The translations under genes were made by a program, and so were the position numbers. Shown here piece after piece: positions 35,396 through 43,532 of a stretch of 64,000 nucleotides of DNA. Each line of letters starts with the position of its first letter. Position 1 is the first letter of the stretch. Source of the stretch: Microbispora sp. NBC_01189. Its GTDB lineage: Bacteria > Actinomycetota > Actinomycetes > Streptosporangiales > Streptosporangiaceae. The DNA is taken from contig NZ_CP108581.1 in assembly GCF_036010665.1 (NCBI RefSeq), forward strand, positions 6,257,501 to 6,321,500, in the 5' to 3' direction. The notes under the pieces were generated by a model. It was not told where the DNA came from, did no database searches, and saw only the letters and a program-made list of their open reading frames with translations.

Positions 35396-36823
35396 ATGCG
35401 CAAGATCTTCGCCACCGTGGCGCTGCTGGCCACGGCCGGCGGCGCCCTCTCCGGCTGCTCCGTCTCCGCGGGCGCCGACGACGGCAGGGAGACCGTGGTC
35501 GTCGGATACCAGTCGAAGACCATCAACACGGTGACGGCCGGGACGCTGCTGCGCGGCCTCGGCTACTTCGAGAAGCGCCTCGGCGGCAGGTTCCGGGTCG
35601 AGTGGCAGGACTACGACACCGGCGCCCCGATCACCGCGAAGATGGTGGCCGGCAAGATCGACATCGGGTCGATGGGCGACTACCCGCTCCTCATCAACGC
35701 CTCCCGCACCCAGGGCGTGTCCGCCGCGCGCACCCGGCTCGTGTCGGTGACCGGCTACAACCTGCGCGGCGGGCTCAACTCGGTGGTGGTCGCCCCGTCG
35801 TCGAAGGCGCGTACGCTGGCCGACCTGAAGGGCGCGAAGGTGTCGGCCAGCTCCGGATCGGCGGGCCACGGCACGCTCGTCCAGGCGCTGGAGCGGGCCG
35901 GGCTCGACCCCGCCGGCGACGTGGAGGTCGTGAACCAGCAGCCGCCGGTGGGCGCCTCCGCGCTGCAGTCGGGCAACGTGCAGGGATACGCCCAGTTCGT
36001 GGCATGGCCGGGGCTGCTCGTCTTCAAGAACCAGGCCCGGCTCGTCTACGACGGGTCGGCGCTCGACGTGCCGACGTTCCACGGCGTCGTGGTGCGCGAG
36101 GCGTACGCGAAGGAGCGGCCCGACGTGCTCCAGGCGTTCCTGCGGGCGCAGATCGACGCCACGAGGTATCTCCACGAGCACCCCGTCGAGGCCGCCGAGG
36201 AGGTCGCCAATGCGACCGGGTTGCCGCCCGAGGTCGTCTACCTCTACAACGGGCGCGACGGCATCGCCACGTTCGACGTCACGCTGAAGTCCCGGCTCCT
36301 GGCCGCGCTGGACCACGACCAGAAGTATCTGAAGTCCATCGGCACCGACTTCACCGGCGTCGACGTGGCGAAGTTCGCCGACGACTCCTCCCTCAGGAAG
36401 GCGTACGGCGCCTCCTACGACGCCGACGCCGCGGGCACCGTCAACGCGGCGCGCATCGGCGGGACCGACGCCGCCTGCGGCACCACGGCCGGCGACCCCG
36501 CGAAGGCGGGCGAGCTGTGGCTGACGGGGGAGGACACGCTCCGTCCCGCGGCCACGCCGACCTGCCTGCTGCGGCAGATCGCCGCCGCCACCTCGGGCGG
36601 CGGGTCCGTACGGGCGGCGTACGTGCCCGACGCGGCCACGGGCACGCACTGGTTCGCGGACCGGTCGGTCTGGGTGCGCGACCGCGCCGCAGAGGAGAAC
36701 GAGAGGTTCAAGCCCTTCACCACCCGCGACGGCGCGGAGGCGTTCGTGCAGGAGCACCCCCGGGCGGCGGTCGTCGGCTACGACGAGGCGCTGAAGGCCG
36801 CGGCGGAAGGTGCGTCGCGGTGA
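35396..36823 (+). CDS. SsuA/TauA-like binding lipoprotein with NosL-like C-terminal region
   Basis: This 475-aa extracytoplasmic receptor has lipobox LSGC (Cys21) and the sulfonate/nitrate-type SBP body (VVVGYQSKTINTVTAGTLL, GKIDIGSMGDYPLLI, LADLKGAKVSASSGSAGHGT, PDVLQAFLRAQIDATRYLHEH) to about residue 345. Family members are usually about 320-350 aa. From about 360 there is an extra region whose end (AAYVPDAATGTHWFADRSVW, FTTRDGAEAFVQEHP) looks like the NosL copper-chaperone/lipoprotein fold. The stop overlaps the permease GTG. The ligand is probably an organosulfur compound, inferred from the neighbours. Confidence 0.85.
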   Translation: MRKIFATVALLATAGGALSGCSVSAGADDGRETVVVGYQSKTINTVTAGTLLRGLGYFEKRLGGRFRVEWQDYDTGAPITAKMVAGKIDIGSMGDYPLLINASRTQGVSAARTRLVSVTGYNLRGGLNSVVVAPSSKARTLADLKGAKVSASSGSAGHGTLVQALERAGLDPAGDVEVVNQQPPVGASALQSGNVQGYAQFVAWPGLLVFKNQARLVYDGSALDVPTFHGVVVREAYAKERPDVLQAFLRAQIDATRYLHEHPVEAAEEVANATGLPPEVVYLYNGRDGIATFDVTLKSRLLAALDHDQKYLKSIGTDFTGVDVAKFADDSSLRKAYGASYDADAAGTVNAARIGGTDAACGTTAGDPAKAGELWLTGEDTLRPAATPTCLLRQIAAATSGGGSVRAAYVPDAATGTHWFADRSVWVRDRAAEENERFKPFTTRDGAEAFVQEHPRAAVVGYDEALKAAAEGASR

Positions 36824-37845
36824 GCACCCCGGCGCCGGCCGCGTCCCTCGCCGCCACGTCCCCGGCCGTCGGGTCACCTGGCTCGGAGTCACCTGGCTCG
36901 GACTCCCCGGCCGCGGACTCCCCGGCCGCGGAGTCCCCGGGTTCGGAGTCGCCTGGCGCGGACTCCCCGGCCTCCGGCGCCGTCCCAGCGGCGCGGCCGG
37001 GACGGCCCGTACGCGGCCGGGCGACCGCGGCCGGGCTGCGCAGATGGGCGGTGCGGCCGGTGTCCCTGGTGGTCGTCGTCGCGCTGTGGCAGTGGCTGAC
37101 CACCGCCGACGTCCGCGCCGGGCTGCGGTTCGACCGCCTGCCCTCGCCGGTGGAGGTCGCGGCGGAGCTCGCCCGGCAGCTCACCGGTGGGCTCTACTAT
37201 CTCGATCTGGCCCAGAGCATGATCCGCATCCTCACCGGGTTCGCGCTGGCGTCAGTGGCCGGCATCGCCCTGGGCGTGCTGGTCGCGCGGTCCCGGTGGG
37301 CGGCCGACGTGCTGCTGCCGCCCGTCGAGGTCGTCCGGCCGATCCCGGCGATCGCCCTCGTCCCGATCGCGATCCTGGTGTTCCCCACCGACGAGCAGGG
37401 CATCGTGTTCATCACGTTCGCCGCGGCGTTCTTCCCGATCATGGTGAGCACGCGGCACGCCGTACGGGCCCTGCCGACGCTGTGGGAGGACGCGGTCCGC
37501 ACCATGGGCGGCGGGCGCGCGCACGTGCTGTGGCACGTCGTGCTCCCCGGCACGCTGCCGGGCGTCTTCGGAGGGCTGTCGGTCGGCATGGGCGTCGCCT
37601 GGATCTGCGTGATCTCCGCCGAGATGATCTCCGGCGAGTTCGGCGTCGGCTACCGGACCTGGCACGCGTACACGGTGGTCGACTACCCGGCGGTGCTCGT
37701 CGGCATGGCGTCGATCGGGGTGCTCGGGTGGCTCACCTCCGCCTCCATCGAACTGCTCGGCCGGCGCCTCACCCGATGGCTGCCCAGAGCCGAGGAGAGG
37801 GCCGAGGAGAGGGCCGAGGAGAGGGCTGAGGAGGCCGTCCGATGA
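36820..37845 (+). CDS. SsuC/TauC-like ABC importer permease
   Basis: This 341-aa membrane subunit starts at GTG 36820, overlapping the SBP stop. The first 65 residues are a low-complexity Ser/Pro/Gly/Glu/Asp repeat (SPGSESPGSDSPAADSP type), absent from ordinary members. The permease domain follows, with the family motifs YLDLAQSMIRILTGF, PPVEVVRPIPAIALVPI, FPIMVSTRHAVRALP and TMGGGRAHVLWHVVLPGTLP (the EAA loop). The C-terminus carries an AEER triplication encoded by a 12-bp repeat. It is coupled to the ATPase gene. Confidence 0.92.
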   Translation: MSTPAPAASLAATSPAVGSPGSESPGSDSPAADSPAAESPGSESPGADSPASGAVPAARPGRPVRGRATAAGLRRWAVRPVSLVVVVALWQWLTTADVRAGLRFDRLPSPVEVAAELARQLTGGLYYLDLAQSMIRILTGFALASVAGIALGVLVARSRWAADVLLPPVEVVRPIPAIALVPIAILVFPTDEQGIVFITFAAAFFPIMVSTRHAVRALPTLWEDAVRTMGGGRAHVLWHVVLPGTLPGVFGGLSVGMGVAWICVISAEMISGEFGVGYRTWHAYTVVDYPAVLVGMASIGVLGWLTSASIELLGRRLTRWLPRAEERAEERAEERAEEAVR

Positions 37846-38585
37846 CCGCCGCCGTCGCGACCGCCCGGGAGACGGGGCTCGCCATCCGGCTGGAGGGCGT
37901 GTCCCTCGGCTACGGGCGGCACGCCGTACTGGAGGACCTTCACCTCGACGTCGCCCCCGGCGAGGTCCTGGTGATCGTCGGACCGTCCGGTTCGGGCAAG
38001 TCCACGATCCTGCGGGCCGTCGCCGGGCTGCTGACCCCGCGCGCCGGCCGGGTCCTGGCCCAGGGCGTTCCGGTCACCGGGCCGTCGCCCGACCGCGCGA
38101 TGGTCTTCCAGGACGACGCGCTGCTGCCCTGGCGCACGGTCCGGCGCAACGTCGAGCTGCCGCTGCGCATCCGCGGCGTGCCGAGGCGGGAGCGCGGGCC
38201 GGCCGCCGAGAGCTGGATCGCCCGCGTCGGCCTCGCCGGCTGGGAGGACCGGCTGCCTCGGGCGCTGTCCGGCGGCATGCGGCAGCGCGTGCAGCTCGCG
38301 AGGTCCCTGGCCGCCGCCCCGCGCGCCGTGCTCATGGACGAGCCCTTCGGCGCGCTGGACGCGCAGACCCGGGCCGAGATGCAGCGCCTGCTGCTGGACG
38401 TGCTCCGCGACACGGCCGCCACGGTCGTCTTCGTCACCCACGACGTGGACGAGGCCCTGCTGCTCGCTGACCGGGTCGTGGTGCTCGGGCGCGGCGGCAT
38501 CGGACGCGTCCTGCCCGTGCCCGGCCCGCGCACCCCTGAGACCGACCGTGCCGGGCTGCGCGCCCGGATCATCGAGGAGCTGTGA
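37842..38585 (+). CDS. SsuB/TauB-like ABC importer ATPase
   Basis: This is a 247-aa nucleotide-binding subunit. Walker A is GPSGSGKST (about residues 47-55), the Q-loop MVFQDDALLPWRTVRRNV is typical of the nitrate/sulfonate/taurine family, the signature is LSGGMRQRVQLARSL, Walker B is VLMDEPFGALD and the switch His is in VFVTHDVDEAL. It starts with an ATGA overlap on the permease gene, and its stop overlaps the flavoprotein start. Confidence 0.94.
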   Translation: MTAAVATARETGLAIRLEGVSLGYGRHAVLEDLHLDVAPGEVLVIVGPSGSGKSTILRAVAGLLTPRAGRVLAQGVPVTGPSPDRAMVFQDDALLPWRTVRRNVELPLRIRGVPRRERGPAAESWIARVGLAGWEDRLPRALSGGMRQRVQLARSLAAAPRAVLMDEPFGALDAQTRAEMQRLLLDVLRDTAATVVFVTHDVDEALLLADRVVVLGRGGIGRVLPVPGPRTPETDRAGLRARIIEEL

Positions 38586-41467
38586 TGGACATCCCTTCCC
38601 CGGCAGACCGCCTGCATCTGGAATGCCAGGTTCTGGTGGTGGGCGGCGGCACCGCCGGGACCATGGCGGCGATCACCGCCGCCGAGCGCGGCGCCGACGT
38701 GATCCTGCTGGAAAAGGCGCACGTACGGCACAGCGGCGCCCTCGCGATGGGCATGGACGGCGTGAACAACGCGGTCATCCCCGGCAAGGCCACGCCCGAG
38801 GACTATGTCGCCGAGATCACCAGGGCCAACGACGGGGTGGTCAACCAGCGCACCGTCCACCAGACGGCGACCCGCGGCTACGACATGGTGCGGCGGCTGG
38901 AGCGCTACGGGGTGAAGTTCGAGAAGAACGAGCACGGCGACTACGCGGTGCGCCGGGTCCACCGGTCGGGCAGCTACGTTCTGCCGATGCCGGAGGGCAA
39001 GGACGTCAAGAAGGTCCTCTACCGTGTGCTGCGCCGCCGCGACATCCGCGAGAAGGTGCGCATCGAGAACCGGGTGATGCCGGTCCGCGTGCTCACGAAC
39101 GAGGGCAGGGCCGTCGGGGTCGCCGGGTTCGACACCCGTTCCGGGCGGTTCGTCACGGTCTCCGCCGGAGCCGTGATCCTCGCGACCGGCGCGTGCGGGC
39201 GGCTGGGCCTGCCCGCCAGCGGCTACCTGTACGGCACGTACGAGAACCCGACCAACGCCGGGGACGGGTACGCGATGGCCTACCACGCGGGCGCCGAGCT
39301 CAGCGGCATCGAGTGCTTCCAGATCAACCCGCTCATCAAGGACTACAACGGCCCGGCCTGCGCCTACGTGGCCAACCCGTTCGGGGGCTACCAGGTCAAC
39401 GCCGAGGGGGAGCGGTTCGTCGACTGCGACTACTGGTCGGGCCAGATGATGGCCGAGGTGGCCGGCGAGATCGCCTCGGCGCGCGGCCCGATCTACCTCA
39501 AGACCACCCACCTGCCGGACGAGACGCTCACCGCGCTCGAGAACATCCTGCACACCACCGAGCGGCCCACCCGGGGCACCTTCCACGCCGGGCGCGGGCA
39601 CGACTACCGCACCCACGACGTGGAGATGCACATCTCCGAGATCGGCCTGTGCGGCGGGCACTCGGCGTCGGGCGTCTGGGTGGACGAGAACGGCGCGACC
39701 ACCGTCCCCGGCCTGTACGCCGCGGGCGACCTGGCCTGCGTGCCGCACAACTACATGATCGGCGCGTTCGTCTTCGGCGACCTCGCCGGGGCCCACGCCG
39801 CCGAGCACCACCGTACGGCCGGCGGCCTGCCGGAGAACCAGATCACCGCCGCGCACGAGCTGATCTACCGTCCGCTGCGCAACCCCGACGGCCCGCCGCA
39901 GCCGCAGGTCGAGTACAAGCTGCGGAGGTTCGTCAACGACTACGTCGCCCCGCCGAAGACCGGCAGGAAGCTCGGTCTCGCGCTGGAGACGTTCGAGCGG
40001 ATGCGCGACGAGATCGCGGCGATGGGCGCGCGGACCCCGCACGAGCTGATGCGGTGCGCGGAGGTGACGTTCATTAGGGACTGCGCGGAGATGGCCGCCC
40101 GGTCCTCGCTGGTCCGCACCGAGAGCAGGTGGGGCCTCTACCACGACCGCGCCGACCTGCCCGCACGGAACGACGACGAGTGGCTCTATCACCTCAACCT
40201 GCGCAGGAACGCCGCCGGGGCGATGGAGTTCGTCAAGCGCCCGGTCGAGCCGTACCTCGTGCCTGTCGAGGGCTTCACGCCCCGCCCGGCCGAGCCGGTC
40301 GTCGTCGGCGCGTACGGCGCGCCCGGCCCCGCGGCCCGGCGCGGCGGGGGCGGGCGGCTCGCGGTGGAGGCGATCGGGCGCTCGCCCCGCATCCTCGAAC
40401 TGCTGCGGCTCGCCGACGGCGAGCCGTCGCTCGACCAGATCATCCCCTACCTGGCGGAGGCCGACCCGAAGGTCCGCAGGGCGGCCGTCGCCACGCTGAC
40501 CGAGACCACGCCCCCGGGTGTGGAGACCGCGCTGGCCCAGGCCCTCGCCGACCCGCACGGCACCGTACGGCGGGCCGCCGCCACCGGCCTGCGGGAACTC
40601 GTCGAGGTGCTGCCCGCGACCCCCGCCTTCGGCGCCTCCCTCCGCGCGGTCGCCGGTTACGGGGCGAGCCCTGAGGCGAGTCCGGGAGGAGGGGGCCAGG
40701 CGGGGGTGAGTCACGGCGGCGTGGGGGATACGGCCGGCGGGGCCGTTGCGGCGGGCGGGGACCCGATCGTCCGCGCGGCCGTCCTGGACGTCCTGCGGGC
40801 GCTGCGCCTCGGTGACGCCCACCTGTTCGGGACGGCGCTCCCCGACCCCGACTCCCGGGTGCGGATCGAGGCGGTGCGGGGGCTGGTCTCGCTCGACGAC
40901 GCCGGGCGGGTGGCGCTCGCCGCCGAGGACGAGGATCGCGAGGTGCGGGTCTGGGCGGCCAGGGGGATCGGGGCCATCGGCCTGCCCGGCGGCGCCCCGG
41001 CCGTCGCCCGGCTCGCCGCCGACCCCGATCCGCTCGTCCGGGCGGCCGCGCTGGAGGCGTCCGCCGGGCTCGGCCCGGCTCTCTATCGTGAGCCCGGGTC
41101 CGGGTCCGGGTCCGGGTCCGGCTCCGGCTTCGACGCTGGCGTCGGCTCCGTCTCGGGCTTCGGCGAGACGGCCGTACGGGCCCTGGCGGATCCGGCCTGG
41201 GAGGTGAGAGTGGGTGCGGCCCGAGGGCTGGCGGCCGCCGATCCCGGCATGGCGGCGGGGCCGTTGGTGGCCGCGCTCGGCGACCCGCACCTCGACGTAC
41301 GCAAGGCCGCGGTCCTCTCGCTGTCCGCCTGGGCGGCGCGGCAGGACGTGGCCGCGGCCCTGCGCGGCGCGCTCGGCGATTCCGACGCCGACGTCCGCGC
41401 GTATGCCCGCAGGGCGCTGGAGTCCGCCGCCCCGGCCGACGCGGCCGGGGTTCCGGCGGGGGTCTGA
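38585..41467 (+). CDS. AprA/FrdA-like flavoprotein fused to HEAT repeats
   Basis: This 960-aa cytoplasmic oxidoreductase has an FAD dinucleotide fold at the N-terminus (VLVVGGGTAGTMAAITAAER, then VILLEKA), the fumarate-reductase/APS-reductase type FAD domain with VILATGACGRLGLPASG and CGGHSASGVWVDENG, and PGLYAAGDLACVPHN. From about residue 600 the chain changes to HEAT repeats (LAEADPKVRRAAVATL, ALPDPDSRVRIEAVRGL, RLAADPDPLVRAAALEA, ALGDPHLDVRKAAVLSL, ALGDSDADVRAYARRAL), interrupted by a GSGSGS linker at about 838-846. ATG 38585 overlaps the ATPase stop; GTG 38582 is possible. It probably oxidises or reduces the imported substrate, passing electrons through the operon's AprB-like ferredoxin. 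The exact reaction is not known. Confidence 0.88.
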   Translation: MDIPSPADRLHLECQVLVVGGGTAGTMAAITAAERGADVILLEKAHVRHSGALAMGMDGVNNAVIPGKATPEDYVAEITRANDGVVNQRTVHQTATRGYDMVRRLERYGVKFEKNEHGDYAVRRVHRSGSYVLPMPEGKDVKKVLYRVLRRRDIREKVRIENRVMPVRVLTNEGRAVGVAGFDTRSGRFVTVSAGAVILATGACGRLGLPASGYLYGTYENPTNAGDGYAMAYHAGAELSGIECFQINPLIKDYNGPACAYVANPFGGYQVNAEGERFVDCDYWSGQMMAEVAGEIASARGPIYLKTTHLPDETLTALENILHTTERPTRGTFHAGRGHDYRTHDVEMHISEIGLCGGHSASGVWVDENGATTVPGLYAAGDLACVPHNYMIGAFVFGDLAGAHAAEHHRTAGGLPENQITAAHELIYRPLRNPDGPPQPQVEYKLRRFVNDYVAPPKTGRKLGLALETFERMRDEIAAMGARTPHELMRCAEVTFIRDCAEMAARSSLVRTESRWGLYHDRADLPARNDDEWLYHLNLRRNAAGAMEFVKRPVEPYLVPVEGFTPRPAEPVVVGAYGAPGPAARRGGGGRLAVEAIGRSPRILELLRLADGEPSLDQIIPYLAEADPKVRRAAVATLTETTPPGVETALAQALADPHGTVRRAAATGLRELVEVLPATPAFGASLRAVAGYGASPEASPGGGGQAGVSHGGVGDTAGGAVAAGGDPIVRAAVLDVLRALRLGDAHLFGTALPDPDSRVRIEAVRGLVSLDDAGRVALAAEDEDREVRVWAARGIGAIGLPGGAPAVARLAADPDPLVRAAALEASAGLGPALYREPGSGSGSGSGSGFDAGVGSVSGFGETAVRALADPAWEVRVGAARGLAAADPGMAAGPLVAALGDPHLDVRKAAVLSLSAWAARQDVAAALRGALGDSDADVRAYARRALESAAPADAAGVPAGV
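41095..41130 (+). repeat. 6-bp tandem repeat coding a GSGS linker
   Basis: CGGGTC is repeated four times (41095-41118), followed by two variants (CGGCTC, CGGCTT). It lies in frame within the HEAT region of the flavoprotein gene and encodes a Gly-Ser run. Confidence 0.8.
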
Positions 41468-41627
41468 TCCGCCGCCGGGGGGCGAGGCCGGTACGGCCCG
41501 GAGGCCTCGTCTCCCCGGCGGCGGTTCAGGAGCGCGGTTTCTCAGCGGCACGGGCTCAAAGGCGGTTCGGGAGCGCGGCGGTCTGGTCTCGGAAGGGCTG
41601 TTCAGGCCGCCTGTTCAGGCGGGCTGT

Positions 41628-42077
41628 TCAGGAGGGCGCGGGACGCCCGCCGGTCGCGGGCAGTCCCGCGGCCCGCCAGGCCACGAACCCGCCCACGACG
41701 TCGGAGGAGCGCGTCAGCCCGAGGTCGTGGAGCGACGCGGCGGCCAGGCTCGACGTGTAGCCCTCGGAACAGATCACGATCACCTCCACGTCGTATCCGG
41801 TCGCCTCGGGCAGCCGGGCGTCCTGGGCGGGGTCGAAGCGCCACTCCAGGACGTTGCGTTCGACGATCAGCGCGCCGGGCACCTCGCCCTCCGCCGCCCG
41901 CTGGGCCGCGGGGCGGATGTCGACGAGCAGTGCGCCTGCCTGGACCCTGCCGTACGCCTCCTCCGGCGTGAGCCGGCGCAGGCGGCGCCGGCTGTCGGCG
42001 AGGATCTCGTCGATGCTCCGGGCACCCGGCGGGCGGACCGGAGCCGCCGCGCCTGTCACCGCCGCGCCCGTCACCAC
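41628..42077 (-). CDS. Rhodanese-domain sulfurtransferase
   Basis: This 149-aa single-domain protein (GTG start 42077) has a rhodanese fold: LTPEEAYGRVQAGALLVDIR, VPGALIVERNVLEWRFDP and the active-site loop CSEGYTSS with Cys103. The C-terminal GGFVAWRAAGLP is the usual ending. It overlaps the cysteine-dioxygenase gene by seven bases, so the two are one operon facing the AprA-like operon tail to tail. It probably moves sulfane sulfur produced in sulfur-compound breakdown. Confidence 0.9.
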   Translation of the reverse strand: MVTGAAVTGAAAPVRPPGARSIDEILADSRRRLRRLTPEEAYGRVQAGALLVDIRPAAQRAAEGEVPGALIVERNVLEWRFDPAQDARLPEATGYDVEVIVICSEGYTSSLAAASLHDLGLTRSSDVVGGFVAWRAAGLPATGGRPAPS

Positions 42078-42523
42078 TGCTCCGCGCCTTCCTCGGCGAT
42101 CCTGGTCAGCCGGCCGTCGGTGAGGTCGAAGCGATTCATGCTCGACAGCGGGGGCGAGTAGACGTGCACGCTGACCGCCGGGGCGGACGAGACGTTGCGC
42201 ACCTCGTGCACGTAGTCGGGCCCGAACTCACGCGCGTCACCGGCGTCGAGATCCCGTTCGACGGTCAGGTCGTGCTCGCGCAGGCTGCCGAGGGCGACGG
42301 CGAAGGCACCCCGCGAGCCGCCGTGGTCGTGGAACCCGGTCGACTGGCCGGGCAGCCAGCTGATCAGCCAGATCTCGTGGTCGTCGTCGCCGTGCAGGCG
42401 CTCGTACCAGCGGCCGTCGGTGCTGAGCCGTACGCGCTGGATCCATTCGTCGGGAGAGGTGGCCAGCGCGTGGGCGATGTCCGCCAGCCGGGTGCGGGTG
42501 AGGGTGGATGCGTTCGCGGTCAT
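42071..42523 (-). CDS. Cysteine dioxygenase family protein
   Basis: This 150-aa cupin oxidises the thiol of cysteine (or a related thiol such as mercaptopropionate) to the sulfinate. Iron ligands are visible as His65 and His67 in GFHDHGGS and His106 in YVHEVRN. The usual WLPGQSTGFHDHG and SVHVYSPPL motifs frame them. AGGAG lies seven bases before the ATG. It is coupled with the rhodanese gene. Together with the adjacent sulfonate-type importer it supports a sulfur-metabolism function for the region. Confidence 0.9.
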   Translation of the reverse strand: MTANASTLTRTRLADIAHALATSPDEWIQRVRLSTDGRWYERLHGDDDHEIWLISWLPGQSTGFHDHGGSRGAFAVALGSLREHDLTVERDLDAGDAREFGPDYVHEVRNVSSAPAVSVHVYSPPLSSMNRFDLTDGRLTRIAEEGAEQW

Positions 42524-42824
42524 TCCATGCTCCTGGTCGTACGGTTCCGATGCCTGTGCTCACTCGGGTGCGGAGGCCGTACACAGAGCACTCGCCTGCC
42601 TGCGGAGATCGACGGGCAGGTTCGACCAGTGGAGAGTCTCCAGGTGCATGCGCCAAGGATGCGACAGAAATACCCACTAAGTCAACCTGGAAAGCGGGGT
42701 TTGGGGGATCCGGTGGATCCGGCGGACGGCAGGCATAGGGGAGTGGGAAAGGGGCAGGTGGGCCCCGGTTGCCGAAGTGCAAGCCCCGAAGCGAGCCACA
42801 GTTCCGAAGCGAAAGGTGACCGAG

Positions 42825-43388
42825 TTGACCACTACCGAAGACCGCGATGTCATCGACCTGCTGCTGGCGCAGCACGAGCAGATCAAGGGCCTGTTCGCCG
42901 GGATCGTCGTGGCGGACGGCGAGCGCAAGGGCGACCTGTTCAACGACCTCGTGCGGCTGCTGGCCGTGCACGAGAGCGCGGAGGAGCAGGTCGTGCACCC
43001 CGCCGCGCGCTCGTCGGCGGGCGACGAGGTCGTCGAGGCCCGCCTGCACGAGGAGAGCGAGGCCAAGCACGCCCTCTCCGACCTGTACGACCTCGGCGTG
43101 AACCATCCCGAGTTCGACGCCAGGCTCGCCATGCTGGAGAAGGCGGTCGTCGAGCACGCCACGCACGAGGAGCAGGAGGAGTTCCCCCGCCTGCGCCAGG
43201 AGCTCTCCGCCGAGCGGCTGCGCCGGATGGCCGGCGCCGTACGGGCGGCCGAGGCGATGGCGCCGACCCGGCCGCACCCGGGCGCCGGGGAGTCCGCGAC
43301 CGCGAACCTGCTGACCGGCCCGCCGGTCGCGGTGTTCGACAAGATCCGCGACGCGGTGCGCGACTGGCGGCAGTCGAACAAGGACTGA
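42825..43388 (+). CDS. Hemerythrin HHE-domain protein
   Basis: This 187-aa helical protein with the HHE cation-binding pattern has LLLAQHEQIKGLF, LLAVHESAEEQVVHP, HEESEAKHAL and VEHATHEEQEEFP. These supply the His/Glu ligands for a di-iron site. Start sites upstream lack support; TTG 42825 (LTTTEDRDVIDLL) has GAAAGG at a good distance and matches the usual N-terminus. The C-terminal 50 residues are variable. Roles of such proteins include oxygen, nitric oxide or iron sensing; no specific one can be assigned. Confidence 0.87.
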   Translation: MTTTEDRDVIDLLLAQHEQIKGLFAGIVVADGERKGDLFNDLVRLLAVHESAEEQVVHPAARSSAGDEVVEARLHEESEAKHALSDLYDLGVNHPEFDARLAMLEKAVVEHATHEEQEEFPRLRQELSAERLRRMAGAVRAAEAMAPTRPHPGAGESATANLLTGPPVAVFDKIRDAVRDWRQSNKD

Positions 43389-43532
43389 GCCGTCCGCCGG
43401 GGCGGGCCGTCGCCCGCCCCGGCGCCGCCCGCCCGGCTACTCCTTGCCGTGCGGGTCGGACGCGTTGAGCCTCGCGACGACCTGGTCGTAGTAGTGCGAG
43501 TGCCGGGCTTGTCATCGCCTGGCGGCCGCGGG

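Noticed and set aside
43441..43510. Short minus-strand tail ARHSHYYDQVVARLNASDPHGKE ending in a stop
   Set aside because: It looks protein-like but is preceded by an in-frame stop, so at most it is a 23-residue scrap of a lost gene. Not enough to annotate.
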